A stretch of 64,000 bases of DNA from Leptothermofonsia sichuanensis E412 (GCF_019891175.1 NZ_CP072600.1:5952001-6016000), one strand, 5' to 3'; positions 35,001 through 44,276 are shown, counted from the first letter of the stretch. Translations and numbers: made by a program. The notes: generated from the sequence alone by a model not told the origin.

Positions 35001-37596
35001 GGGTCTGCCGCCAAAACACCCCGCCTACCTGGAGAATCTCCAGCCGGGGATGTTGCCCACTGACAATCAACTTCTGCCCCGGTTGTAATCCCTGCACAAA
35101 TTGCTCCAGAAAGATGTAATTGCGGCCAATCGGGTCTTGAAAACATCCTGCCTGCATTGCAGGATTCAATGCTCTGGCACCCATTGTGGCGATCGCCCGC
35201 TCAATCTGAGCCTGCTGACTCTCCAGGGTGAGGGATGTGGCCGCCAGGGTGAGCGGTTCGCTCTGCGCCAGGACGATGGTTGTTTGGGGGTGGTAATGAT
35301 TTGGATCAAAGGAAGTCTGGAACGTGAGGTGGGTCACCTGGGCTGCGAGAGTAAACCCCGTCGCCAGGGTGGTATTCACGGTCTGCACCTGTAAAGGCTG
35401 CATCTGCGGCTGATTTGGCAACCCATGATTCAGCAACACAATCCAGCTATCGGGCAAAATTTGCGGATAGAGGGCATTCAGATCGAGGGCGGTAGTGGGT
35501 GGGGATGGGGTGATCGCCGTTGTCGGGTCTACCGGCTGCCCGGATGGCGACCAATCCGTATTGGCAAATCCACTGAAGCGGGTGCCCACAAACAGGTCCT
35601 CCGGAGAAGACGCCATGGCCAGCACGCCAGTGGCGATCGGTGCCATGTCACACTCCTGCCAGATTTCTCCCCGATCAATGGAAACAAACAGCCTGCCGCT
35701 GCTGGTGCCAGCATATAGCCGGGTCCCGTCGGTTTCATGGGGGTAAACAGCCAGTGCCGTAATCCCAAGATGGTCAGTCGAAGTCCATCTTCGCTCCCAG
35801 GAGTCACCTCCATCACGAGAGCGATACACGCCATCACTGGCAGTTCCAGCAAACAGGTCAGCGGTCTGGGGCAGGAGGGCAAGGCAGGTCGTGGGAGCAG
35901 TGAACGCCTGGCTGGATAACGCCCATTGATTGCCATGATCGGCAGAGCGATAAACGCCCTGATCGGTCGCGGCATAGAGATAGTAGGAGGGCAACCGCTC
36001 AAATGAAGTTGCCTGGTCCAGGGCTTTTGCAAGGGGTGGGTAAATCGTGAGAATGTTTTGTGGATGATCAATGGTGGTAATGATGTAATCGGTACCGTCA
36101 ATCCGGATTAACTGACCAGTCTTCAGAGCTGGCTCAAATGGTGCGGCTTCGATTTGCAGTCCTGTTAAACTCTGGGCTTTATCGGTTTCTTTAGGTACAG
36201 ATTTTACAGTTCCCTGACCGGGTTGCTCTAATGGAGCTGATTGGAGCAGGGCATGAACCACCCGTGCGCCTAATCCTTTGCTATACCAGTTTTGGCCCTG
36301 GTCAGGGGAACGATACACCCCATCATCCGTGCCGACGAACAAAAACTCCAGCGATGCTAAAACGGTATATGCCAGCAAACACCGTACCACCGTATTGGGC
36401 AGTGCCGTATTCACCGATTCCCAGCTATTTGGACCCGTTGCCTGCACGCGCACCGTACCGGAATTAATCGCAGTCCAGGTTTCGCCATTATCCCTGGAGC
36501 GAAATACCCCGCCACCGGGAGTGCCCGCAAACACCTGTCCCTGCTCACTGCAATAGAGCGTCTCGATCGCCAGATTCGATAAGCCAATTGTCATCGCCTG
36601 CCAGGATTCCCCCCGATCCAGAGAGCGAAACACACCACCCCCCAGGGTTCCAGCAAACAGGAAATGCGGCGGCTTAACCGCCAGACACCGCACATCGAGG
36701 GAGGGCAACCCAATCGTCACTGATCGCCACGCCTGTCCGGTCAACCGAAAGCTGCCCCCCTTCACCGGGCTGTAGCGCTGTTTTGTCTCCGCTGGCAACG
36801 TTTCCCAGCGGGGTGCCAGGTTACCAAACAGGGCCGCCTGCTGCCGAAAGGCAAACAGGCGCGGGCGACGCGGAACCGTAGCAAGGGGAGGTTCCCAGGC
36901 AATTCGAGTCTGTTCGCTGGCTGTCAGCAACTCCACCGCGGTGAGGGTCAGCAATTCCCCCTTGGCCGGCAGGAACTCCCCCTGCCCAGGCTCGTCGATG
37001 AGCAACACCCGATCACCCACCTGTAACTGGGTGTTTGTGCCCTGCAAATATACCTGTTGTGTCTGTGGGGTCAGCGTCTGCGGGCGGGTAAGACGGGGCT
37101 TCAGCAGATTCCAATCAACCCGGGCGGTCAACGGTTCGCTGGTTTCAAACGTCTGGGATTGCTCATTCTCCCCCGGTACGCTGGCAATCTGGGTTCCTTT
37201 GGGCACCGTTACCTGGGTTGGTGCCGTTGGTGTAGACTCCACGGTGAACATTACCCAGGTACTGGCAGCCACCCCCGGTTGCAATTCACACCCGATCGTC
37301 CGGGCCAGTTCCAGGAGCGATCGCCGCTCTGTTGCGGTGCGCCAGTACCCCTCATTGGCAATCCGTTCCTGATAGAACGTCAGCACATCAATCACCATCG
37401 CCCAGGCATCAATCAGGGCAATGGTGGCATCATCCCCATCACGGGTGCGGAGGGCTGCCAGCGTGGAAGTTGCAGGGGGAATGGCAATATACAGCGACTC
37501 CAGTGCTCGCTGTTTTGCCTGGGTGTAATCACTCACCCGGTAGACAAGGGCAGCCAGCCCCGGTGGATTGCGCGGACGCTGCGGAGAATTACTCAT
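32002..37596 (-). CDS. Giant second baseplate (Afp12-like) protein with inserted beta-propellers
   Basis: 1864 residues from ATG 37596, which overlaps the previous stop by 8 bases. The N-terminus (RVSDYTQAKQRALESLYIAI, WAMVIDVLTFYQERIANEGY) and C-terminus (NTSITFGDGINGARLPSG, LDRIVSLQDVEDFTRTFPGI) belong to a J-type putative baseplate assembly protein. Between about 340 and 1420 lie at least twelve Asp-box blades (FAGTLGGGVFRSLDRGESW, FAGTPGGGVFRSRDNGETW, FAGTQQHGVFRSLDQGDTW and others). Such proteins without the insert are about 700-900 residues. Location inferred at the outer baseplate. Confidence 0.8.
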   Translation of the reverse strand: MSNSPQRPRNPPGLAALVYRVSDYTQAKQRALESLYIAIPPATSTLAALRTRDGDDATIALIDAWAMVIDVLTFYQERIANEGYWRTATERRSLLELARTIGCELQPGVAASTWVMFTVESTPTAPTQVTVPKGTQIASVPGENEQSQTFETSEPLTARVDWNLLKPRLTRPQTLTPQTQQVYLQGTNTQLQVGDRVLLIDEPGQGEFLPAKGELLTLTAVELLTASEQTRIAWEPPLATVPRRPRLFAFRQQAALFGNLAPRWETLPAETKQRYSPVKGGSFRLTGQAWRSVTIGLPSLDVRCLAVKPPHFLFAGTLGGGVFRSLDRGESWQAMTIGLSNLAIETLYCSEQGQVFAGTPGGGVFRSRDNGETWTAINSGTVRVQATGPNSWESVNTALPNTVVRCLLAYTVLASLEFLFVGTDDGVYRSPDQGQNWYSKGLGARVVHALLQSAPLEQPGQGTVKSVPKETDKAQSLTGLQIEAAPFEPALKTGQLIRIDGTDYIITTIDHPQNILTIYPPLAKALDQATSFERLPSYYLYAATDQGVYRSADHGNQWALSSQAFTAPTTCLALLPQTADLFAGTASDGVYRSRDGGDSWERRWTSTDHLGITALAVYPHETDGTRLYAGTSSGRLFVSIDRGEIWQECDMAPIATGVLAMASSPEDLFVGTRFSGFANTDWSPSGQPVDPTTAITPSPPTTALDLNALYPQILPDSWIVLLNHGLPNQPQMQPLQVQTVNTTLATGFTLAAQVTHLTFQTSFDPNHYHPQTTIVLAQSEPLTLAATSLTLESQQAQIERAIATMGARALNPAMQAGCFQDPIGRNYIFLEQFVQGLQPGQKLIVSGQHPRLEILQVGGVFWRQTLGEAWQRYNQGLSNLSVLSLLTTQQGILAGTTNGLFRQQSSTLPWEAIADTPSADKDMLAACPIRVLHRMASGVLLAGTESGLWRSQDGGLTWKALNQFLPPAPVFALTSAPNAASNAAPDGDQASEILYLATAHTMFRSLDQGESWVAINRNLFAAQVQSLAVNTQGHLFAGTQQHGVFRSLDQGDTWTLVGYSGKSGTGAISSTGRIVVGTGTVFSEELQPGNLLIALGQTRTIVGLDPDQPNSCLTIDEPFAAPGLPAGTPFMLSTGLTNLNVTALATCARSGTGSVSVTGTRVTGKETDFLQELRIGDAITVGNQSGVVIEIASGTQCTLATAFERAITDQPFTTPMVFAGTAGGGVFRSSNNGERWQAMNQGLTDLTVTTLIAYEHPGRASLWIAGTTIAASSRIPVPVEALMGALITVARQTRRVTAILDEGLSEITFSINVAFDLPSQPRWSLPGFPFMAVGSQFMAEDTDYTVQTLMAGTERGGMFYSLNQGERWIADSAGLTNTAIRAIAPPQQAADPCLVGGVGILPSPDGLESVSLAPGDSLQVLAAPTVLPSPVALRWHLRNVNGFEGILTSTTAADVTLHPALATDEVNSELVTLLTPVSDQQTPVALFQDPLQACYDPASVGVHANVVAATHGETIAGEPEVLGSGDGTLANQRFFLKKPPLTCVSAATATGIASSLEVRVNDLLWKSVPALYGLQPTDQVYLVQTDNEGNTSITFGDGINGARLPSGVDNVVATYRSGIGVAGNLAAGKISLLKTRPLGIQAVNNPLPATGGADRENQDQVRERAPLTVRTLDRIVSLQDVEDFTRTFPGISKATAVSLWADQAPVIHVTIAGSDGAEIPPDAALHQMLVQAIARVRDPYQPPPVIASCERVWFELAATLLIDPRYLSDRVQATVQAQLQQTFSFANRDFGQPVTAAEAIALIQSIPGVMAVDLDFLHRVNAPKTLEQSLTASLARWHPATQQFTPAQILCLRRATLTIEFPTP

Positions 37597-40222
37597 ATTC
37601 CAGCCCCCCCTCCAGCTCAAAGGCAATCCGGCCATCCTCTGGGGCACTGGGATCATTGCGCAGTACCGGAATTTCCAGGCGATCGAACACCAGTTCTCCC
37701 CTTGCCAATTCATCCCTGGGGGGTTGCCACAGACGCTGGAAGCGGGTTACCTCCACCGATTGCACTCCCGCCACCTGCATCACGGTTTTGATGATTTCGC
37801 TCAGGTAAATGGACTGCCCAAAGGTGTGGAGGTCGGGGTGGAAAAAGCCCAGTTGCCCATTCGGCTGTACCTCCGAGCTAAACGCCTGATCCAGCCGCGA
37901 TCGCAGATCCCGGCGAAAATACCCTGATCTGACCTGCACTCTGAAACCAAGATCCAGGGGGACAAACCGGGGATTGTCAATTTCCAGCGTATGGGCGGTT
38001 AAGCGGAAGCGCTCCAGATAGGTCAGCAACTCCCGCCGGAACTCCGGGTCCACCCGTGCCCCGCCCGTCCGATCTACGGTAATAAAAATCGTGTCCCAAC
38101 TCCCCGTCCAGCGCCGCGTTGCCACTGCCCGTTGCACCCCTGGAAACCCCTGGGCCAGTTCGGCATAATCGGCTTCCGTCACCGCACACTGCCGTTCTCG
38201 AAAGGCATGGGGTGCCTGAAATTTCACCTGCTCCAGTGGCTCCGGTTCAATGCCCCCACTGGCTGGTAGGGGATTGCGAATGGCGACAATGCCGGGCACA
38301 GCCGGGTAGAGATGGGCGATCGCCCCGGCCCCCACATTACCCGCTACACCATTGCCAATCCGGTAGGTAGCCTGAAAGCGGGTGCCGGGTTCCGGTTGTC
38401 TGCCGAGTTGATTGTCGCCAAAACGCAGATAGGCACGCCCATCCTCCTCCACTTCCACAACAAAATCCCTGGCAAAGCGATCGCTCACCAGCAGATCCAC
38501 CTGGGATTGCCAGCGATGGGTGGGATTGTCTGTCTCCCGCAGCCAGACACTGGGTTGCAGGTCCCGCAGGGGCAGATGCTGGAGGATTTCCGTTGCACTG
38601 ACCGGGATTTCTGCCCCTTCTTCCGCGACCCTGCTGCGGTGGAGGGGTCCCTGCTGCGTTAGCGGACCCTGCAATAACGGGGGGCGATAACGTTCCTCTG
38701 CCAGCACCGGGGGCAACTCAACGGGAGGCAGGGTGCGCCCATGATCGGCTAACACCACATTGCCACGGACAATGCTAATGTTGTCAATCGCCTCCCCTGC
38801 CACCACACAGGTCACCCAAACCTCAAACGGCAGGGCATCAGCCGCAGACCACTCCACCTGCACCAGGGATTGGGGCCGGGTAACGAGGTCACCAGAGTCG
38901 TGGCTGGCTTCCTGGCGCAATCGATCTTCCTGGGGGGTGACTCGAATCAACCGTACTGCATGACGCCGGGTTGGGTCAGCATCCTCTCGTTTACCAGTCG
39001 TCCTGCCTTTCAATTGTTCAAAAATCAACACTGTCCCCGGTTGGAGTTGCTGGCGCAGTTGCCCGCCTGTATCTTTCAGGGTCGCCTGGGTTGCCCCTTT
39101 GGGTAAGGTGTACTCCTCCGCTCCCCAGGGGTAAATCTCGATCGCATTCTGAGCCGCATACAGGGTCACATCCTGCATCGTTTCAAACACCTGCACCGCT
39201 GGTAATACCGACTCAAACTGTTCCGCCGTCAAGCCCGTGCGTCCAATCAGCGATGTGAGCGTGGCTGGCTCCAGGAGGGTGTAGCCATCCAGTTCGGCAC
39301 TCTCCATCGTCCTGAGCACCTGCCCCACGGTAGTTGCCGATTCAGTCTGCACTGGACTCAGGCCAGTTTGCTGGCTCTGGTAAGTGGTTAAACAGGTGCC
39401 TGGACGATTTTCATCCACGGCTGGACCCAACAGGGTATAACCATCCAGGCTGGGAATAACCTGAATCGTCACCCAGACGCGGGCATTACGACCGTTGTGG
39501 ATAAAGTAGTCGAGCAGGCGAGCATGGCGACGCACCGATATGCGCCGGCGGGCCGTACTCAGATAGGCTTCTGTGGCAACGGCATCCTGGTAATAGCTGA
39601 GCTGATCGGCAACGTAAGCCAGCAGTTCCACCAGCATGATGCCCATGTCGGCTGGATTCCGCTCCCGCCACTGGGGCATGGTGATGGTTAGCCGATTCAG
39701 CATCAACTGCCGAAAGCTGGCATAATCCTTGCCCAGATAGTCAATGGGCGGAATCGGCGGCGGTTTGTCTGGAAGCGCGGTGAGATTGGCATTGCAGTCC
39801 AGTTCACTGGACTCGTCTACCTGAAACACAAAATCTACCTGGGCAAGCTGGGAATCAAAGCCATCTGGTGGATCAAGATTACGGGCAGATTGCACCAGAC
39901 GCAGGGTATAGACCGACCGATCCCCAGGCAGATTAACGCGCACGGTCAACAGATTATCCAGGGCAGTGGCAAATTCAGCAGACAGCAATCGCACCCGGGT
40001 TTTGCCGGTGATCAGGATATTCTCTGCCGTCAGAGCCGGAGCATTGGCTGGCACAGCCCTGGGGTTTCCCGGTAAAGGATGGATGAAGTAAATCTGTAAG
40101 GTCCGCCGATCCTCAGCCACTTCCAGGTAGTCAATTCCATTAAACGGGGAGTGACCATCCAGCCCCTTAACCTTGCGGAGAGCAATGAGTCGCTGGGCAT
40201 TCTGACGGCGGTGGGAAAGCAT
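37589..40222 (-). CDS. Putative baseplate assembly protein (gpJ/Afp11-like)
   Basis: 877 residues from ATG 40222, overlapping the gp25 gene end at 40224 closely. Blocks: YLEVAEDRRTLQIYFIHPLP, IDYLGKDYASFRQLMLNRL, MGIMLVELLAYVADQLSYYQ, ISVRRHARLLDYFIHNGRN, AYLRFGDNQLGRQPEPG and AVTEADYAELAQGFPGVQRA. This is the characteristic order of CIS baseplate wedge proteins, which surround the hub and hold the sheath in the extended state. The upstream in-frame extension to 40288 is not preferred. Confidence 0.85.
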   Translation of the reverse strand: MLSHRRQNAQRLIALRKVKGLDGHSPFNGIDYLEVAEDRRTLQIYFIHPLPGNPRAVPANAPALTAENILITGKTRVRLLSAEFATALDNLLTVRVNLPGDRSVYTLRLVQSARNLDPPDGFDSQLAQVDFVFQVDESSELDCNANLTALPDKPPPIPPIDYLGKDYASFRQLMLNRLTITMPQWRERNPADMGIMLVELLAYVADQLSYYQDAVATEAYLSTARRRISVRRHARLLDYFIHNGRNARVWVTIQVIPSLDGYTLLGPAVDENRPGTCLTTYQSQQTGLSPVQTESATTVGQVLRTMESAELDGYTLLEPATLTSLIGRTGLTAEQFESVLPAVQVFETMQDVTLYAAQNAIEIYPWGAEEYTLPKGATQATLKDTGGQLRQQLQPGTVLIFEQLKGRTTGKREDADPTRRHAVRLIRVTPQEDRLRQEASHDSGDLVTRPQSLVQVEWSAADALPFEVWVTCVVAGEAIDNISIVRGNVVLADHGRTLPPVELPPVLAEERYRPPLLQGPLTQQGPLHRSRVAEEGAEIPVSATEILQHLPLRDLQPSVWLRETDNPTHRWQSQVDLLVSDRFARDFVVEVEEDGRAYLRFGDNQLGRQPEPGTRFQATYRIGNGVAGNVGAGAIAHLYPAVPGIVAIRNPLPASGGIEPEPLEQVKFQAPHAFRERQCAVTEADYAELAQGFPGVQRAVATRRWTGSWDTIFITVDRTGGARVDPEFRRELLTYLERFRLTAHTLEIDNPRFVPLDLGFRVQVRSGYFRRDLRSRLDQAFSSEVQPNGQLGFFHPDLHTFGQSIYLSEIIKTVMQVAGVQSVEVTRFQRLWQPPRDELARGELVFDRLEIPVLRNDPSAPEDGRIAFELEGGLEYE

Positions 40223-40223
40223 C

Positions 40224-40595
40224 TCAAACCTCCCGTGTAAATTGCACAATCTGACGTTGCTGAGTCCGACGCACAATGTACTGCACAATCACCTGAACCG
40301 TGTCGCCCTCGCTGGCACTGGAACGGGTGGTCGCTTCAATCACTTCGACCTGAATCTCATCCCCCAACCATTGCTCCAGGGCACCCTGTAACAGAAATTG
40401 CGTGGCCGTGACCAGTTCACTGTTATTCAGCGCAAAAATGATCTGGCGAATATTACTGCCAAAGGTTGGGCGATTGACACGCTCACCCGGAATAGTGAAC
40501 AACACCTGCTCAATCAAGTGGCGAATATGCTCATTCTCGGAGGATGTAGCCGTGCGACCGAGTGCATTAAATTGAAACGGGTAGGCAATATCCAT
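40224..40595 (-). CDS. gp25-like baseplate protein
   Basis: 123 residues: MDIAYPFQFNALGRT, HIRHLIEQVLFTIPGERVNR and FGSNIRQIIFALNNSELV are classic GPW/gp25 (Afp9) blocks, including the ERVNRPTFGS motif. It links the first sheath ring to the baseplate. Its stop touches the next gene's start, implying translational coupling. Confidence 0.92.
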   Translation of the reverse strand: MDIAYPFQFNALGRTATSSENEHIRHLIEQVLFTIPGERVNRPTFGSNIRQIIFALNNSELVTATQFLLQGALEQWLGDEIQVEVIEATTRSSASEGDTVQVIVQYIVRRTQQRQIVQFTREV

Positions 40596-40600
40596 GAAAC

Positions 40601-40924
40601 CTACATTCCCTTCACGCGCATTTGAGTCAGCACCACAGTCAATGGCGTCCCTGTGGGGGCACAGATTGCCTGGCTATCCTGAAGCAGCACAGGCATTCCC
40701 ATCGCTTTGACCCGCAGAGCGGCTAAGACCCACACTCCGGTGATACAGGGTCCAACGTTCACCGGGGGGGGCGGATTGGCACAGCCCGCCACGACATAGG
40801 GCGGCGGTTGCACGGTGACGGGCAACCCCATGACCCGCACCCGTGGCACAGGCATGGTCGGCTTTGCCTGTCCCCCGTGGGCGCAAATTACAGTACTACC
40901 GACGTTGAGAAGGAATCCAGGCAT
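40601..40924 (-). CDS. PAAR-like spike tip protein
   Basis: 107 residues beginning MPGFLLNVGSTVICAHGGQA, with VVAGCANPPPPVNVGPCITG and CAPTGTPLTVVLTQMR. Small, Gly/Pro-rich, with His and four or more Cys that can bind a metal. This fits the PAAR-like cap of contractile systems which sharpens the spike. It sits 5 bases before gp25. Confidence 0.82.
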   Translation of the reverse strand: MPGFLLNVGSTVICAHGGQAKPTMPVPRVRVMGLPVTVQPPPYVVAGCANPPPPVNVGPCITGVWVLAALRVKAMGMPVLLQDSQAICAPTGTPLTVVLTQMRVKGM

Positions 40925-40955
40925 GGTGGTTGGTGGTCAGTGGGGTTGAATAAGG

Positions 40956-41762
40956 TTAGATAACTTCTAAGGCACCGTTGTTGACGTTCACTCCAACCGG
41001 CAGGAGTTTGATGTCCGAGGCCGTGTTATTGAGCTGGATTTGGGCAGGAGTCAGTGTGATCTTGGGAACAGTGGCACTGAGTTCGATGCCACTGGAACTC
41101 AGTTTGGCGTTGGCAGGAGCATTGCTTAATTCGATGCCAGAGGCGGCAGCTAATTTGATGGTGGCAGGATTACAGGTCAGGTCGATCGCATTTGAGGTCA
41201 GATTCGTCGTCACCGATGTCTGTTTCTGTTCAATATTACTGGCAGTGATGGTGATCGTGGAGTTGGCTTTATTTTTGATTTCGATGACATCGGCTTTGAT
41301 TTTGATGGTGGTTTCATCTTTATTATTGAGTTCGATGCCATCAGCATTGAACACCATTTTTAACTTGCGTTCCACGGTTGGAGTATCAACCACAATTGTC
41401 AGGCCTTTATTGTCTCCGAGATTACTCAAGGTCAGCGTAATACCGTAGGGGGTTTTGAACACCTGTACCTTATCCGGTTCTTCTACCTTAGCCGCCTGCG
41501 GCAACTGATCTTCCCCCCAGAAGCCACCCGACCAGATTGGGTAATCTGGATCACCCCCTTCAAATTCCACCCAGATATTGGAACCCACGGGAGGAATGGC
41601 AAACCAGCCCAGGTCTTTGCCTGCGTAAGGGGTACAGGGCATCGCCCAACTGCCTTGCCCGGAACCATAAATGGCGGGAACTTTGACCTGGATACGCCCC
41701 AGGTGCTGGGGATCTTTGTTACTGACTACCTGACCACGATATTTACCGAAGAATTGGGGCAT
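40956..41762 (-). CDS. gp5/VgrG-like spike protein
   Basis: 268 residues. An OB-fold domain at the start (KYRGQVVSNKDPQHLGRIQV, LGWFAIPPVGSNIWVEFEGG, YPIWSGGFWG; about 5-90), then a repetitive beta-helix rich in Thr, Asn and Ile (GIELNNKDETTIKIKADVIE, GIELSNAPANAKLSSSGIEL). This is the trimeric central spike. In Afp/PVC systems the gp27-like hub is fused in the same chain; here it is the separate gene upstream. Confidence 0.88.
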   Translation of the reverse strand: MPQFFGKYRGQVVSNKDPQHLGRIQVKVPAIYGSGQGSWAMPCTPYAGKDLGWFAIPPVGSNIWVEFEGGDPDYPIWSGGFWGEDQLPQAAKVEEPDKVQVFKTPYGITLTLSNLGDNKGLTIVVDTPTVERKLKMVFNADGIELNNKDETTIKIKADVIEIKNKANSTITITASNIEQKQTSVTTNLTSNAIDLTCNPATIKLAAASGIELSNAPANAKLSSSGIELSATVPKITLTPAQIQLNNTASDIKLLPVGVNVNNGALEVI

Positions 41763-41783
41763 AGGGGTGAGGGGATAAGGGAG

Positions 41784-42932
41784 TTAGACGGTAACGCGGG
41801 CAATGGTGCTGCCTGACCCTTCGCGGGTCATTCTGAACCGCTGTTTATAGGCTCCTTGCTGAATCTGATGGGTGACTTCGTTGATGTAATAACGACCGTC
41901 GTAGGTCTGTCCGACCCCCCGCAAATCAACCGTGCCGCCATGCTGGAGGAAATCACCATAGGTGAGAGTATCGAGTTCGCCAGTCGCGGTGATGGCCGCA
42001 TCAACTGACTGATCGACCATTGCCTGGGCGTAGGCAGTTGCCTGGGTTGCGAGGCGAGCTGTCTGGCGAAATTGGGCGGTGCGCGTATAGATTTGTGTGG
42101 TCAGGGCAGGTTCAGCAGATAGAGGCGATCGCCGACTACTGGAAACCGAAACGGACTGAGTTTGATTGGTCTTGCGATCCTGCACTTCCCCCTGGACTTT
42201 CATGACGGCCAGGGCATCGTACTGAAAGTTAATGGACTCCAGATTGGTAAATGAACCCATGTTAAACGTTAACGGTTTGCCGGGGGATGCTTTGCGGTTG
42301 GGAGGCCCCCAATAGGCTTCATTACTACCTGTGGATGGCCCTGGTTTGATGTAAAACACAAAGCCATGTCGATTTGCCAGTTCCTGGATATAGTCCAGAT
42401 CCGTGCTGAGTTGCACCGGAACGCGATCGGTCTTTAATGGACGATCCGTCCACTGGGGGGTGCTTAATTTGGGCGTTAATCCATATTTGGTGTAGCTATT
42501 CAAAATTTTTTCAACAATGCTCTTATCATCCAGTTCCAGATGCTCGACCGATTTTTCCTCCAGATCCATCATCACTCCCACATCTTCCCCAGTGATGGTG
42601 AAAATGGATTCCCCTGGTTCCAGGCTGGGGGCAAACTCATGGTAAGTAACAATGCCATCCATCAGCACACGGGGCTGGCTGTTCAGGCTCAGGGTCACAA
42701 TCACCCGATTGAAGGGTTGCAGCAGTTGTTCGGTCGCACCCCGCAGCAATGGATCATCCTGGGCATCGGCGGGTTCGGCTCGTCCAACCCGAAAAACAAT
42801 CTGGAACCCGGATCGCCCCTGATCTCGATAGGTCACCTCCAGACTGTCCACCAATTCACTCAAGAGGGTGGGGGCTGGACGTGGGGTGGTCGTCCCAATC
42901 AGCAATGTCAGATTCATTCCCAGCGTGGGCAT
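41784..42932 (-). CDS. gp27-like hub protein (phage late control D type)
   Basis: 382 residues from ATG 42932 (a TTG lies 6 bases upstream). LVDSLEVTYRDQGRSGFQIV, DGIVTYHEFAPSLEPGESIF, VQLSTDLDYIQELANRHGFV and YYINEVTHQIQQGAYKQRFR are typical of VgrG N-terminal/gpD hub proteins. It forms the ring between inner tube and spike. The spike gene follows 21 bases later. Confidence 0.85.
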   Translation of the reverse strand: MPTLGMNLTLLIGTTTPRPAPTLLSELVDSLEVTYRDQGRSGFQIVFRVGRAEPADAQDDPLLRGATEQLLQPFNRVIVTLSLNSQPRVLMDGIVTYHEFAPSLEPGESIFTITGEDVGVMMDLEEKSVEHLELDDKSIVEKILNSYTKYGLTPKLSTPQWTDRPLKTDRVPVQLSTDLDYIQELANRHGFVFYIKPGPSTGSNEAYWGPPNRKASPGKPLTFNMGSFTNLESINFQYDALAVMKVQGEVQDRKTNQTQSVSVSSSRRSPLSAEPALTTQIYTRTAQFRQTARLATQATAYAQAMVDQSVDAAITATGELDTLTYGDFLQHGGTVDLRGVGQTYDGRYYINEVTHQIQQGAYKQRFRMTREGSGSTIARVTV

Positions 42933-42964
42933 AAGCAATTAAAAGGGGGTAGGGGTGGTTGCGG

Positions 42965-43258
42965 TCAGACCTGGGGGATGGGAATTCGCAGGGTGCGTTC
43001 CGGTTCTGCTGTGAGTTCAATCGGGTTCATGGCATTGTTGGCATCACAGACCTGCCAGAACAACAGCGCATTGCCCAGGGTGCGGTCGGCAATCAAATCC
43101 AGGCGATCGCCGTTCATCACCGTCACCGTTGTGAGCACGGGTAAGGTTCGCCCCTGGGGTAAAAAACGTCGCCGTTTATAGGCAACGGTTCGACCATCCG
43201 GCAGGGTCATTTGCACGGTCTCTAACGGGGCATACCGACTTACAGGATCAACCATCAT
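42965..43258 (-). CDS. LysM-like CIS adaptor protein
   Basis: 97 residues. The part LPVLTTVTVMNGDRLDLIAD, NALLFWQVCDANNAMNP looks like the LysM/tail protein X domain. In Afp7-like proteins this domain is fused to the tube-cap part; here it follows that gene as its own. Start ATG 43258 has GGGAGAA close upstream. Predicted to join tube and hub. Confidence 0.75.
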   Translation of the reverse strand: MMVDPVSRYAPLETVQMTLPDGRTVAYKRRRFLPQGRTLPVLTTVTVMNGDRLDLIADRTLGNALLFWQVCDANNAMNPIELTAEPERTLRIPIPQV

Positions 43259-43280
43259 TTCTCCCAGAGTTTTACAGCCG

Positions 43281-43988
43281 TTACCTCAATCGCCCCGCCA
43301 CATTCACTCCAGTAATATCTTGAACGTTCGTAATATAAGCCCGCTGGGCTAACTGCTCCTTGCTCACCTGATGGGCAAAAAACAGTTTAGCCCGTTGTTC
43401 CTGCCAGGGCACATCACTGTAATTCAAAATTTGCAAACCCATTGTTACCTCTGCCCGAATCGGATTCAGGCGATCGTCATGATAGGCTTCATTGATCGTG
43501 AAACTGGTCAACCGGACAGGCAGCACGCGCTTTTCTCCCCAGACTAACAACGTGACCGGAGCGGCGATCGGGTTAATCTCCAGAACTCCCTGCTGGGTAC
43601 GTTGATTGGATGCTTTGATGACATCACTTTTGGGATACAACAACAATTCCAGGGCAGAGAGTTGGGGATAAATGCCCTCTTTCAGAACGGTGGCGTCCCC
43701 TTCGTGCAATTGGGCGATACCATCAATCACAATTGAAAGGCTAATTTCCTCCCTGGGTGCCCCTTTAAGCAACAAAATTTCGTTAGAAGGGGCACCCTGA
43801 CTCGCCGCTTTACCCCGACGACTACCACGATTTGGCTCCACGTAAGCCGCATTGGCGGTGATGGTACGGCTGAGACTTTCTGGATTGTATTGGAACGGGA
43901 TCGTAGTTTCAATTTGTTGATAGTTGGGAGCCAGAAGCGTAATCAGCGCACCTTTCTTTAAGACCGTGGAATTGAGCGGGGTTGGCAT
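43281..43988 (-). CDS. CIS tube-cap protein (Afp7-like, N-terminal part)
   Basis: 235 residues from ATG 43988; ATG 44012 and GTG 44027 are possible longer starts. ETTIPFQYNPESLSRTITAN near residue 30 is the diagnostic block, followed by EISLSIVIDG, PQLSALELLLYPKS, PVTLLVWGEKRVLPVRLTSF and LNPIRAEVTMGLQILNYSD. Members join the inner tube to the spike hub. The C-terminal LysM is split off into the next gene. Confidence 0.82.
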   Translation of the reverse strand: MPTPLNSTVLKKGALITLLAPNYQQIETTIPFQYNPESLSRTITANAAYVEPNRGSRRGKAASQGAPSNEILLLKGAPREEISLSIVIDGIAQLHEGDATVLKEGIYPQLSALELLLYPKSDVIKASNQRTQQGVLEINPIAAPVTLLVWGEKRVLPVRLTSFTINEAYHDDRLNPIRAEVTMGLQILNYSDVPWQEQRAKLFFAHQVSKEQLAQRAYITNVQDITGVNVAGRLR

Positions 43989-44276
43989 AAAGGAAATGGG
44001 ATAAGCCAGCATTACCTGAAATACCACAAGTTCAGTGGAGGAAAAATATTTATGATGTGATTCGTAATATTTTCCTCTGAGATTGGCAGATTTTGAAATT
44101 CAGGCGATGATAAATCAGTGCCTTTCTGTTGATTTGAGCTTTAATTACGCTATGTGCAGCCTGGAAGCCAGGATCCCTGGTGTCTCGTGATCCAGTTAAA
44201 TGGATCGAATCATCCTTCCCAGACACCGGGAATCTGGAGATTGTCGCACATCCCGTTCATTGCCCTGGAGGTTGAG

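Noticed and set aside
30376-36467. Many 60-240 codon plus-strand frames opposite the giant CIS genes
   Set aside because: They are shadows of long GC-rich coding sequence; no start signals and low-complexity products.
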